Source of the DNA: Halisarca cf. caerulea
Lineage: Eukaryota; Porifera; Demospongiae; Chondrillida; Halisarcidae
Assembly (NCBI GenBank): GCA_963170055.1
Contig: CAUJGJ010000378.1
Span: 362,501-426,500 of the forward strand
Reading direction: 5' to 3'
DNA: 64,000 bases
In this document: positions 32,478 to 42,864 of the stretch, piece after piece
Position numbering within the stretch: the stretch's first letter is position 1
Layout of the letters: every line of letters starts with the position of its first letter
The notes under the pieces: model-generated
The model's input: only the letters and a program-made list of their open reading frames with translations
Databases searched by the model: none
What the model was told of the DNA's origin: nothing
Program-made: the position numbers and the translations under genes

Positions 32478-32478
<1 letters not shown>

Positions 32479-32480
<2 letters not shown>

Positions 32481-33690
32481 TTGTCCGCTGCATTAGCTAC
32501 AGAGTCTGCTCCTGAAGCAGCCAATGACTTGTAGGTTGGGGCGAAAGTGTCACAACAAGGTCCATCCCAAGCAAGACGGCATTCAGCTTGCCATGGAATC
32601 ACTGACACCCCATTCACACGTCTTCCATCTGATCTGAAAAGGCTGGGTGGCTCCAAAATGGATGGCACTTTAATAGATGAAAGGGACCTTTTGACCAAGT
32701 CATTGAGGGCAGAATGCCTTGGGAGGCGACCAGCACTCCTCCTGCAGTGTAGACCATGGGCATCAGAAGAGTCAACGTGGTCTCCACAAGAAGCACATTG
32801 ATGTGGAGAGCATAGTGGGGTTCCTAGACGGAGACCTACTGTAATCCTCACAGTGTGGTTGTCCATCCTCAGGCCAAGGGATGACACTGGTGGAGCACTG
32901 AGCCAGGCACCAGACTCCTTCCTCTGTGAGGCCAACAAACGGATACATCATCCGCTGAGGAAAGGACAGAGGAGACAGTGGAATGGATGTGGGGGGGGGG
33001 GTATTCCAAGCCTTTTGCTTTGGAGCATTGAAACCTGTAGGAGGTTCTGTGTCATGTCCTTGAGACCAGAGAGCAAGAGCTTCATTCCTGAAAGGGCAAG
33101 GTACATCGGCCAATGATGCAGGTAAGATCCTTTGAGATATCATGGAGGAGCCGGCCAGCAGCTGATGCTAGGAATGCAGACGAAGCCAGCATAGCGGAAC
33201 TCCTGATACCCAGCTTACTAATGGGGAGGGGAGCTTGAGACCAACTGACATCATTCAATGAAACATTGCAGATAGCTTCCGAAAGAGATCTCTGAATGTG
33301 GTCAAGGTCAGACAAGATGGGAGAGGAGAAGCAAGGGGCCTACAGGATCTTGGGAAGAGCAAGGGCATCCCTCAAGAGGCAAAGAGCATCATGTGAATCG
33401 AAGGAGCATCAACCTTTCACCCAGGAGCTCTAATGATTTCTTCTTGGAGCTGAGAACTGCCTCAATGCTCCCTGAGCCACCAATTGGAGAGCCCAGGAGG
33501 CAAGCCTTTGAGGGGTCAACACACTGCAGATGAGGGGAAACTGAGAGCATTGATTGCTTTGTGTGGTCATCTACGCATATGATCTCACTCTTGTGATGAT
33601 TGAGGACCAGGACCAGTTCAAGGCTTCTGACACATCAATGAGGTCACCCCCCAAGGTACCATCATCAAGGTAGAAGATTTTAAACTAGAA
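32479..33690 (-). pseudogene. LINE retrotransposon relic, palm to C-terminus
   Basis: Read right to left on the minus strand. Near 33675-33640 it gives FYLDDGTLGGDLIDVSEAL with the catalytic Y-x-DDG. Near 33250-33150 is SQAPLPISKLGIRSSAMLAS. Near 32850-32510 is CASCG...HGLHCRRSAGRLPRH, then PSILEPPSLFRSDGRRVNGV and PWQAECRLAWD. This order (palm, a QASLP-x-GGLGIR block, then a Cys/His segment and the SILEP and DGKRPDG blocks) is characteristic of a LINE family common in sponge and cnidarian genomes. A G run at 32992-33001 and several frameshifts inactivate it. Confidence 0.85.
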
Positions 33691-34766
33691 CATGAATAAA
33701 CATTACGATTACTTACATTTACATTTACTTGAATGTGACGAACATTACCCTATAATTCAAGAAGATACACCTGGAGAAACAACTATGTTCTACTGCAATT
33801 TGTCACTCTCTTGTTTCCATATAACTGTCAGAATGTTCATGTTCCGCTTATGCTGACCTTCCCGGCTAATGCGGTTGACAACCTAGCATCTACTGTGCCA
33901 CATCTCCAGCATTGCCATCATCGCTTTCACTGACTCACACAAACCTGTCCACCTGTTAGAATAAACAGTTCCCACCAACACACCTCACTGCATGGCCAAT
34001 GCACGGTCCTGTAACAAGAGCAAGGAAAACTGTTTGTCCAGGCCTTGGTAGGTGATTTGGAATCCAAAGGTTTCTTACTAAACCATTAATTGATGTCAGC
34101 TCGCTAGTGGCACTCCACCCAGAAGTCTATTAATTGATGCCATCAGAACAATCCTGCCATCAAACAACAGACGGAAAGCAAATTAAGTAGTATTATCCTG
34201 CTCAAAGTTTGTTTTTAAAGATATTAAGACTAAGTGAGGCTTGGACAACATCCTGCTCCTACCTGCATATCCACAATAACCACATGTCTCTCATCAACAT
34301 TTAATAATATTATTGCTAAATAATTACTGATATATTTTACTGATGTGGCTGTTCCTCCTGTATGTTTTCTTTTTTCATTCCACACACACCATTCTATCCA
34401 AATTCACCATGAGCACTATTTGCCATGCAGGCATGCACATGTCCTTATCGCATGTTTTATGCCTGTGACCGAGTTGTACTTGTTTGTCGTGAATAATATT
34501 ATATTTCTTGCCATTTACCCCTTCTTGTTGATGTTTTTCAAACTACACTACAGGTTACCATGAAGGGTACAGAGGTATGATCTTTAGCCAGGGAACTCCA
34601 ATTGTTAGCACTAAGTGTCTTATATACGCATAGGTTTTGAAGCAACACCTACACTTCTAAAAGGAGAAAAAATTTAATGGACAAATCTCATATGAATACA
34701 GTTGGCATATCAGGCATGTTCAGATAAGAAAAATGGATACGTGAGACTATAGGCATATGAATACAA
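33691..34766. other. Gene-free stretch
   Basis: No gene or clear repeat seen. Confidence 0.5.
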
Positions 34767-35191
34767 CTTATCTAAAAAGGATCCTCCAAAAACACTTGGA
34801 ACAAGGGTGAGTTGCAAAACAGGTACATGGCTAGATGGGCAAAGGGCAAGACAGGCATAGGGCTAGACGAGCATAGGGCTACACATACATGAGGCTAGAC
34901 GGGCATAGGGCTAGACAGAGTTTAATTGGACTGAGTGTACACTGTGCAAATTCCTATACATCCCGCATGTGCAGCACATTATATGTATATGCTTCGGGAT
35001 GTAGGAATTTGCACAGTGTACACTCAGTCCAATTAAACTCTGTCTAGCCCTATGCCCGTCTAGCCTCATGTATGTGTAGCCCTATGCTCGTCTAGCCCTA
35101 TGCCTGTCTTGCCCTTTGCCCATCTAGCCATGTACCTGTTTTGCAACTCACCCTTGTTCCAAGTGTTTTTGGAGGATCCTTTTTAGATAAG
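34767..35191. repeat. 425-bp near-perfect palindrome
   Basis: The arms at 34767-34965 and 34995-35191 are reverse complements with only a couple of differences (a 2-base indel in CCTATACATCCCG against CCTACATCCCG). The loop is 29 bases. Each arm contains three or four short direct repeats of GGGCTAGAC with GGCATA. The right arm is also the left terminus of the long-TIR element 34995-37157. Confidence 0.95.
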
Positions 35192-35341
35192 GCCTTTAAT
35201 TCTGTACTGTCCTGTGTCAATCCTACATCCTTTTACCATTTTTAAATGGTTTTTATACACTCTTGTTCGTGCGATTTTTCCTTTAAAGAACAGTTGTTCG
35301 AATAGAGTCTGCATAGATACTCAAACCCCTGTGGTTAAAGG

Positions 35342-35520
35342 ATTCCACTGCAGTTGAGTTGAGAAGGAACATAATCAAGTCTTGTAACATAAGAAGCTAA
35401 AATTATGCAGCTACCTGACCAAAATCAATGTATTCCACTGCAGTTGAGTTGAGAAGGAACATAATCAAGTCTTGTAACATAAGAAGCTAAAATTATGCAG
35501 CTACCTGACCAAAATCAATG
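35342..35520. repeat. Perfect 90-bp tandem duplication
   Basis: The unit starting ATTCCACTGCAGTTGAG at 35342 repeats at 35432 with no difference seen. It lies in the left long inverted repeat. The right arm has the unit once, so the duplication is a later event. Confidence 0.95.
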
Positions 35521-36280
35521 TGCCCACTTAGAAACAAACGCTCAAACAACTAAGCGCTGAAGTCGATCGCGACGATCGTCGAACCAGAGAAGGTTTAACC
35601 GGTACTTTCTATTTTGCGGACCGTCCGTCATGCACTAGAGCTGTTATGTTTTAGGCATGTTGGGTATCCAAAAGACTTAGTCCGCATTTTAGAGTGCTAA
35701 TCATTGTTCCTATCTTTTACCGGTTTTGCCTTGTGTACGTACATGTACGCCTAGTCTCGCGTAGCCATTCCGGTAATCCGAAAATGGCTGATCCGGCGAA
35801 TGTATGGGATTTGCCTATTATTTTTTTCTCGCCTTAGAAGTCCAGATGTGGCTTTAAAACCTACAAAAGGCACTTCGTGCTAACAATCGGAGCTCACTGG
35901 CGAAAGATGAGACCTCTGGACCCTTCGTGGCGACCTGTAGCTCAGTTCGAAAAAACGACGAGAAGAAGAAGAAGAATCTTAAAATGCTATGGTGTTGCGG
36001 ACCCATACCTCGGCGAGTGAACTTCGCATCTCTGTAAAGAGATAGCTTTACGAAGCTTTTAAACTACTTTTCCTTGTAGCTGGTGTGTCAAAATGCGCCA
36101 AAATCTACTTTTGAAAACTATGGAGTCATCATACTGTTAGATTTTTGGCGAAAACAAATTTTCGCTAATGTATGGCGGCCATGTTTTTCCGTGTCAATCC
36201 TACATATGGAGTACTACCGTACTCCATAATACAAAGACACATGTTCAATGATCACTCACTTCAGTGCTCTAGCTGTTGTT

Positions 36281-36687
36281 AACAGGTTATTTTTTATACT
36301 GGCCAATTATTTTTAAGTTAGTCTCCACAGTGTCTGGCTTTTTCACTGTTTTCATAACAATTATGTAGAATTTGTAAACAAAGTTTGTTGTGCTAAATCT
36401 TGGACATTTTATTGGAGCTACTCAGATTTTGAACCAGAAATGGGATGTGTATCAGGCAAGGCAAGACATGAGGGTGCCAAGATTACCTCATTTCAGCTGC
36501 AGTTTTCTCTTTGGTGTACCAAAAACAAACCAGGGACCCAGAAATGTAGTATATTTGAATGTATCATTGCTATTGGCTGACCTGTAGAGGCAACTAATTT
36601 GTTACCCTTACTTTGTTTATGTCTCAAAAACAGCTGCATTTTGGATACCCATAAAAAATAATTGGCCACTATAAAAAATAACCTGTT
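36281..36687. mobile_element. Complete 407-bp MITE with about 34-bp terminal inverted repeats
   Basis: Both ends read AACAGGTTATTTTTTATA, then TGGCCAATTATTTTT, with one mismatch. No coding capacity. Other, less complete copies are at 4886-5290, 24762-25180, 46485-46600 and 49925-50285. This one is in the opposite orientation to the rest and has the best-preserved ends. The target duplication is not clear. Confidence 0.9.
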
Positions 36688-37157
36688 TGTCAGAGCTTTT
36701 GCATTTAGGCACATAGGTGCATTAATTGATTATAGTCAGGTACCTGCATAGTGTCAGGTTAATTTTTACAAGATTGACTGTGTTTCTTCTCAACTGCAGT
36801 GGAAACCTAAATTCCTTTAACAGCCTCTATTTGAACACTTTGCTTTACAAAATAACGCACAAACTTGGGTGACCATAATTATTTAAAAAATGCAGAAATG
36901 GTAAATAGATTTAGGATTGACACCGGATGGTACAAGAAGTATGGCTTTATCAAGAAAGGATCCTCCAAAAATACTTGGAATAATAATTATTGGATAAGTT
37001 GTTAAACTGCAGGCCAAGGGCTAAGTGGGCAAAGGGCATGCAAGATAGGCATAGGGCTAGACAAGCATAGGACTGTACATGAGGCTATTTGCTGAATAAA
37101 TGTTTAAATAGAGTTTAGTTGGACCGTGTACACACTGTGCAAATTCCTACATCCTGT

Positions 37158-37304
37158 AGCATTTACAATAAGGGACCATACACATTGTCATCACATTAAG
37201 TTTGATAATTGAAGGAGTTGAACATGGACTCAGTCTAATTTCATGCATGTAGGTGGAAGCAGTATAGTATTCTGTCAATCAACATTTTCCTATAATTATC
37301 TAAA
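37158..37304. other. Short gap between the long-TIR element and the Helitron
   Basis: No gene. The last base (A at 37304) is the left half of the AT target of the Helitron. Confidence 0.6.
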
Positions 37305-37340
37305 CTAGGTGAAAAGGCGGCCTTTGGCCGCCTTTTCACC
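37305..37340 (-). other. Helitron 3' terminal hairpin and CTAG end
   Basis: The palindrome 37308-37340 has 15-base arms (GGTGAAAAGGCGGCC) and a 3-base loop. On the minus strand it runs straight into CTAG and then the flanking T. Helitrons end in a hairpin and CTRR, which acts as the termination signal for rolling-circle transfer. Here the hairpin touches the CTAG; in many families a few bases separate them. Confidence 0.85.
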
Positions 37341-37719
37341 GTAGGGCGTGTGCAACCTTTATATCAAGTGTGTAGTCATTGTATTGAGTGTACATGTATT
37401 TATTGGTGCAGTCTTGTGATGACTGCAGTCTTATATATATATATATTTATATACACCGTCTTAGCGAACTCACTGAACATACGCATTATATCAGATGTAC
37501 ATTCAATGTACATACAGTACAACACTCCTCCACTAACGTATACGCACGTACATTGAAAAGCACATGTTCATGCAAATGTACATATTAATATATTCAAACA
37601 CCCACATGCACATTTGAAAATTAACACAGTTATTTTAAGTACAATTAAAAATCAACATTATATGAGCAAAGTTTGTTAGTTGCTAAGTTACAATACCTTG
37701 AGCTCTAGCTGGGACAAAC
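37341..37719 (-). other. Helitron 3' non-coding region
   Basis: A+T-rich region with no gene, between the Rep-helicase stop and the terminal hairpin. It includes a short TA run near 37435. Confidence 0.6.
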
Positions 37720-40700
37720 TTACAGTACTTCTGAAAATACCACATTGTCTGTATAGCATCCTTCATGTCCATCAAAACACGAATTTTTGGCCAAAATTTT
37801 CATGTTTTCTGGGTTTCTGACTCGACTGAGTGCCACATACAATTGACCATGCGAGAAAAATGGCCGATCAAGATTTATTCCGCATGCCGACAGGCTTTGT
37901 CCCTGACTTTTGTTGCAAGTTATGCCAAAAGCCAGCCGAATGGGAAATTGCTTTCTCTGCATCTGAAACGGGAATACGTCATTATCTCCTAGCACAAAAG
38001 GAATCCTCGGAATGATGAGAAATTGGCCTGTATGAGGTCCTGTAGCTACGACAGCTTCAATGACATTATCGTGAAGTGCCCGAATTGCATATCTGCATCC
38101 ATTCACATGACCGTCATGAGGGCAAAGATTCCTGATTAGCATCACACTGGCATGCTTCTTAAGATGGAGCACATGCGGAGGAAATCCTGATGGAGTGAGG
38201 CTGTTGATGAATTCCAAAGGGTACTGATGTTCATTCTCCAGAACCTTGTCCCTGCTCTTGTAATCTCTGGCCTCTCCTGGGAATTTGTTAATCATGACAT
38301 CATTAACTTCATCAACAGCACTGTTGGTGGGACATATGATTGCTCTTGAGCACAGCCAAGCTGGATTGGTGAAGTTGTGCTCTAAACGCTGAAAGACAAA
38401 TTGGCAAAGGTCTTCCAAGTTTTCTGAGTCCATCATGAGGGCATCAGGTAAGCGAACCTTGCAAGGCCCCAGATCCTTCACAATGTCCAACTTCCCATCC
38501 CCTACCTTCAAGAGAAACTCTGCAAATGAAGCACTTTCTCCTGAGCTGTTCTTGACTCTCATGTTTTCCAACAGCTCCAGCTTCTCAACTGCATCCCAGA
38601 TTGGAGAGTGCTTCAAGCAGGCTTCCACGATCTGTGGTCTACTTGCATGTCGGATCACAGGAAGGATCTGCCTCCAGTCTCCTGCAAAGAGCACTGTCAA
38701 TCCACCAAACAGGGCATCATTGTCTCTGATATCCCTCATGGTCCTGTCAACTGCCTCGAAAATGTGACGATGTCCCATTGTCACTTCATCAATGACCAAT
38801 AACTTTGCCTTCCTCAGCAGCTCAGACAGTGCTTCTCTCTTGGTGATGCTGCACATACTGGTCTCCTGAATCTTGATGGGCATTTTACACCTACTATGCA
38901 GCGTTCTCCCATTTTCGAGCAATGTTGCTGCAATCCCTGATAAGGCTGTCCCCAGTGCAATACCACCTTGGGCTCGCACTGCTGCTAGTAGAAGGTTAAT
39001 AGTGTAGGTCTTGCCGCTGCCACCACAGGCATTCAGGCAGAATACTTTCCCCCTGGAATTATTGACGGAATCCATGACAATGTCAAATACATGCTGCTGT
39101 TGCTCATTGAGTGTCCTACACTCCTCTGTGACCTTCGCCTGTAGGTAGGATGTGTCATAGTTTGTCTCCTCCTCAATAATCTTAGGTGTGGTGTTTTGCA
39201 AAGAGGTCATGGGCTGTGGCTTGGGCAAGCCGAAGTCCTCATGCACATCCAGCCCCTGTCGTTCTAGGCTGTCCTGCAGTGACAGCAGGACTTCATTGAT
39301 GATGGCTTCAGTTGGATTAGACACTTTGTTACGGTGCATCAGGTCTGTGCACAGGGCCACTTTGTGGGTCTCCCAAAATTGCACTGGATTGGCTGGTCTG
39401 CAGTAAAGGAGAATTGTCACGAAAGTGTTCCTCAATGTAGGCCCAAACCGAATTGAGGCAGCTTCCTCCATGGTTTTGTCCACCTCCCTGTCATCCTCCA
39501 ACAGACCCAACTGCTGGCAGGCCTCTTGAAAAGTCCCACAAACGTGGCCATTCACAGTCCTAAGGTCCTCGAAGCTCAGAGCTCCTGCCTTGTTGTGCAG
39601 CAACATCCTCAAGTAGTATAGCTCAGCCTGATGTGGGTTAAGTGTGATTGATGGAATTCGGCCCAGCATATCTCCCATGTACTCATTTGTGGCTTCATTG
39701 TAGACTCCTCTCTTACGCCTCTGCCACTTCTTGTCTTTTAAATTCCAAGTAAAAAAACGGGGGAAGTCTGGGTACAGAATGAGCCTTGCAGAAGGGTCTT
39801 GCACATTTGTATCAAAGTAGGCAGTCAGCTTGGTGACTGGTGGTCCCTGCTGTAGTACTTGCTCCACTTGATGCTCTTCAAATAGCACTTGCTGCTGGTT
39901 GGGGAGGTGGCATGGCAGTTTCTCCACAGGCGGGTACTTCTCATGGATGGGGAACCCATAGATCTTCCAGAGTGCCTCACTTGCAGAAATGTAGCGTGCA
40001 TTTATGTAGTTTTCCACTTCGTCCTCCAAATGGGTATTCTCCACATCCCTGACACTCATGATAATCCTATCTTGGCCTTTTGTGATATACTTGTACAGGT
40101 ACTTCACCGCTTTCACTGAGTAGACTACCTCCACATTGATGTGTGCCTTGTACCGCAGTGACAGCAGTGGATTGTATGGGACAACAAAGGAGTTGTCCAC
40201 AGTGACATCTTCCCCTTTGTTCCTCTTAACAACAGTCCTGCCACCATTGTTGGGTGAGCGTCGACGGTACTGAGGGTAGGAGTCATCTGTGACTACAGTA
40301 GTGGTGTGGCAAGGCTTAGGAAAGTCCTTGGTGCAGTGGCGGTCCTGCCCTCTTCCCTCCATGCATGGACTGTTGGTGTTGATGTGGCCACATGGCCCAT
40401 GAATGTTGTTGGAAGTAACAACTCCATGCAGCCTGGGGTTGATAGCAGGGTCCAGGATTTCTGCACTCACTACTGTGTCAATCTTCTCTGGTGTCTTTGG
40501 CTTATCCTGATCTTCCATGATCAGGAGGATGTGGGCATGCGTCAGTCCCCTCTTCTGCCATTCAATGGTGACAGTGTGTGCCTTGACCTTTCCCAGCACA
40601 TTCTTCTTCAGTAGGTCATTCATCAGAGAGTCATACTTCAACTTGAACACCCGACATGCCAGATCTGGACGATCATGGGGTACTTCTCCAGGGAACAAAG

Positions 40701-42393
40701 ACTCTTGAATCTCAGGCCATTTGGGGTTGGTGGTGAAGGTAATGAAGTAGTCAGGTTTCCCGAACTTCCTGACTATGGTCATGGCATCCATGAAGGCCTC
40801 TGAATAAAACCTTGGCGACCCATATATGGTAGGTGGCAGGATTACCTTTCTCCCTACATTCACCATCTCACCTTCCCTGAGAGCATCATACAGACCCTGG
40901 TATTTCTCGGCTCGTATGGTCTTCTGGTTACTCTTCACCCACTGCATCCTTGATGACTCAATCTTTGTCCACTGATCCACGGCATACTGTTGCATTAGGC
41001 GCCGACTTTTCATGATGATGTTGAAATCATCCTCCCTGACTTGCAGACGATGAGAGTAGAAATCTAGTGCTGACAGTGTGCGGTTGTCAGTCCTCTTGAG
41101 CCCCAATTGCCAGCCATCTGTTCCCTCAGGGAACAGAAGCACATAGTGGAGAGGATCATACGACCTATGGATTGCATTGATTCGCTGGAGTGCCCCGTCC
41201 CGACAGTGAATGATGATATCCAAATTGGAGTGGCTCTCCCCAGGTAACAGTGCTGCCACTTCTGATTGCACTGGTAGGTTATATCTACGACAGTGCTCAT
41301 TTGTGGGCTTCATTTTTTTGTTGGCATGCAGAACAATGTTGACATTCTCTACACAATCAATTTCAATTGCTCCCTTGAACGACTGTATATATGAGTTATT
41401 TGCATGCAACATATCCTGCAATTGGCCAAGAATGTCTGGATCAAGGTGACTGAGATGTGACAACCTATTGGCCAACTCATTGTTGCTGTCATAGAAAAAC
41501 AGCTGGGCAAACTTTGGTGCCTGGTTCTCAACGGGAAGGAGTGATCCTATCCGGTGGAACATCTTTCCCTGGATCTTGAAGTTAGGACTAAATCCTGGCA
41601 TGCAAACCTCGTTACAGCCTAGAGATGCAAGAGCTAATGCATTGTTGTATGCCCTGATGTGATCTAAGAACATGCTTCCCGAACGACTGACATCAAACAA
41701 TGCTATCATTTCACTTGGTGGCTGATGTAGAGGGTATAACATGATCTTCCCTCCACCACAACACAATGATTTTCGCTCTTGTACCCAACGATATGCTTTA
41801 CAATGTGGACAGCATGGTGAATTAAATAGACTATCACAGTAGTGGGATTGCATGGATTCAGGGACACCTGCCTCCTCAAAGGAAAATGGGTCACTTATGT
41901 ACCCCACACTACATCTATTCTGATCCCTTATTCTCTTGGATGCAGAACTCCTTGAGAAATAGGCTCTCTTGCGTCTTGTGCTTCTTGCCACATAATTATG
42001 ACCCACTTGGTGTACTGCACCACTGCTTACCTGAATACTTTCCTCAGTACCCTCCAAAATACCTGACTCCTGGTTATTCCCTTGAGCTGACTCCTGGTTA
42101 TTCCCTTGAGCTGACTCCTGGTTATTTCCTTGAGCTGACTCCTGGTTATTCTCTTGAGCTGACTCCTGGTTATTCTCTTGAGCTGACTCCTGGTTGTTCC
42201 CTTGAGCTGCATCTGAAGGAGGTGACTGGACCATAACAATGTGTGCTTGGTCGGGATGGGTTGGCTCCAGATGATCGCCGGTTGAGTATTGGTCTTCTAG
42301 CAATGGAAGTTGCTGATGGCTCCTAAGAGTTCTTATCCTCGCTGAACCTCTTAATTTCTTTGAGAGTTTGGTGTTCCGCTTCACTTTCGGCAT
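37720..42393 (-). CDS. Helitron Rep-helicase (replication initiator fused to PIF1-like helicase)
   Basis: An intact frame of 1557 residues from ATG 42393. Residues 63-110 are six copies of an 8-residue repeat (AQGNNQES or AQENNQES). A Cys-rich finger (CCPHC...CC) is at about 194-212. The Rep domain has FGKPDYFITFTTNPKWPEI near 550, the HUH-type metal site RGLTHAHILL near 615 and the catalytic-tyrosine block YLYKYITKGQD near 765. The C-terminal PIF1-type helicase has Walker A CGGSGKT near 1125, Walker B LLVIDEV near 1200, GDWRQILPV, and the closing TCNKSQGQSL and VALSRVRNP motifs near 1490-1530. The enzyme nicks, unwinds and transfers one strand during rolling-circle transposition. The fusion of Rep and helicase is standard. 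No RPA-like or OTU domain was seen. All catalytic motifs look intact. Confidence 0.97.
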   Translation of the reverse strand: MPKVKRNTKLSKKLRGSARIRTLRSHQQLPLLEDQYSTGDHLEPTHPDQAHIVMVQSPPSDAAQGNNQESAQENNQESAQENNQESAQGNNQESAQGNNQESAQGNNQESGILEGTEESIQVSSGAVHQVGHNYVARSTRRKRAYFSRSSASKRIRDQNRCSVGYISDPFSFEEAGVPESMQSHYCDSLFNSPCCPHCKAYRWVQERKSLCCGGGKIMLYPLHQPPSEMIALFDVSRSGSMFLDHIRAYNNALALASLGCNEVCMPGFSPNFKIQGKMFHRIGSLLPVENQAPKFAQLFFYDSNNELANRLSHLSHLDPDILGQLQDMLHANNSYIQSFKGAIEIDCVENVNIVLHANKKMKPTNEHCRRYNLPVQSEVAALLPGESHSNLDIIIHCRDGALQRINAIHRSYDPLHYVLLFPEGTDGWQLGLKRTDNRTLSALDFYSHRLQVREDDFNIIMKSRRLMQQYAVDQWTKIESSRMQWVKSNQKTIRAEKYQGLYDALREGEMVNVGRKVILPPTIYGSPRFYSEAFMDAMTIVRKFGKPDYFITFTTNPKWPEIQESLFPGEVPHDRPDLACRVFKLKYDSLMNDLLKKNVLGKVKAHTVTIEWQKRGLTHAHILLIMEDQDKPKTPEKIDTVVSAEILDPAINPRLHGVVTSNNIHGPCGHINTNSPCMEGRGQDRHCTKDFPKPCHTTTVVTDDSYPQYRRRSPNNGGRTVVKRNKGEDVTVDNSFVVPYNPLLSLRYKAHINVEVVYSVKAVKYLYKYITKGQDRIIMSVRDVENTHLEDEVENYINARYISASEALWKIYGFPIHEKYPPVEKLPCHLPNQQQVLFEEHQVEQVLQQGPPVTKLTAYFDTNVQDPSARLILYPDFPRFFTWNLKDKKWQRRKRGVYNEATNEYMGDMLGRIPSITLNPHQAELYYLRMLLHNKAGALSFEDLRTVNGHVCGTFQEACQQLGLLEDDREVDKTMEEAASIRFGPTLRNTFVTILLYCRPANPVQFWETHKVALCTDLMHRNKVSNPTEAIINEVLLSLQDSLERQGLDVHEDFGLPKPQPMTSLQNTTPKIIEEETNYDTSYLQAKVTEECRTLNEQQQHVFDIVMDSVNNSRGKVFCLNACGGSGKTYTINLLLAAVRAQGGIALGTALSGIAATLLENGRTLHSRCKMPIKIQETSMCSITKREALSELLRKAKLLVIDEVTMGHRHIFEAVDRTMRDIRDNDALFGGLTVLFAGDWRQILPVIRHASRPQIVEACLKHSPIWDAVEKLELLENMRVKNSSGESASFAEFLLKVGDGKLDIVKDLGPCKVRLPDALMMDSENLEDLCQFVFQRLEHNFTNPAWLCSRAIICPTNSAVDEVNDVMINKFPGEARDYKSRDKVLENEHQYPLEFINSLTPSGFPPHVLHLKKHASVMLIRNLCPHDGHVNGCRYAIRALHDNVIEAVVATGPHTGQFLIIPRIPFVLGDNDVFPFQMQRKQFPIRLAFGITCNKSQGQSLSACGINLDRPFFSHGQLYVALSRVRNPENMKILAKNSCFDGHEGCYTDNVVFSEVL

Positions 42394-42864
42394 ATTCAAA
42401 TTTTGCTCGCCAATGCAGCGCGCTATAACACGTCAGCACATTATTGCGCAATCGTCAACCCGGATATCTTGACGCCCACACTTTCGCCATCTATTCGCTT
42501 TCTTTATTCCAAATGGGCACTTTCCGCTATATAGTTTATGTCACCCACAGACTTCTACTTCGAGCTAAAACGATAGCGAAAACGCCGTCGCACCATCCCC
42601 CCAGGAGAAGTTTGCGTACAACCGAATCTCCTGGAAAGTCCGTAATCTACTTCGCTTTCGTCCGTAAAACAAAGATGGCGGCTCGTAAAAAAAGTATGGG
42701 AAAATGTGGGAAAAGCTTCATTTCGCAAGGAAACGATTGATTAACCCGTCAATTACACCCTCCAGATAGCGCTTGGAAATTTAAACCGCGTCCGCTGCGA
42801 ATCCTCCGGTCGGTTTCGGAGATTAGTGCGGGCAAAAAATCGGCCTAGCTCCATTATAATAAGA
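42394..42864 (-). promoter_or_regulatory. Helitron 5' end and leader
   Basis: A 470-bp CpG-rich leader between the TC terminus and the Rep-helicase ATG. It should hold the promoter. AAGATGGCGGC at 42672-42682 (plus-strand reading) equals the core of YY1 binding sites. No TATA box was chosen. Confidence 0.5.

Larger units (their letters stand above)
34995..37157. mobile_element. 2.2-kb element with about 430-bp terminal inverted repeats
   Basis: 34995-35430 and the reverse complement of about 36740-37157 are collinear along their whole length, at roughly 75-80% by eye. Shared landmarks, in order: GGATGTAGGAATTTGCACAG, TCTAGCCCTATGCCT, TTTTTGGAGGATCCTTT, GTGTCAATCCTA and TTCCACTGCAGTTGAG. The core (35522-36280) has no transposase and is CpG-richer than its surroundings. 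It contains an ATG with good context (GAAAATGG at about 35790). A MITE (36281-36687) is nested near the right arm. No target duplication was found. Confidence 0.75.
37305..42864 (-). mobile_element. Complete autonomous Helitron
   Basis: Read on the minus strand, the element starts TCTTATTATAATGG at 42864 and ends with a palindrome followed by CTAG at 37305. The base before the start is A and the base after the end is T, so it sits between A and T with no target duplication. This is the Helitron hallmark. It carries one intact Rep-helicase gene. It is more G+C-rich than the surrounding DNA, which would suit recent arrival. Confidence 0.9.

Noticed and set aside
35753..35775. Third TAGTCT-type MITE
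   Set aside because: Only one end (TAGTCTCGCGTAGCC) is visible and no inverted partner was found nearby.
35790..35845. Short plus-strand coding exon starting MADPANVW in the core of the long-TIR element
   Set aside because: Good start context but it stops after 17 codons; a donor is possible, but there is no supporting second exon.
39188..41449. Plus-strand open frames of 60-116 residues within the Helitron gene
   Set aside because: Antisense to an intact Rep-helicase with every catalytic motif in place.
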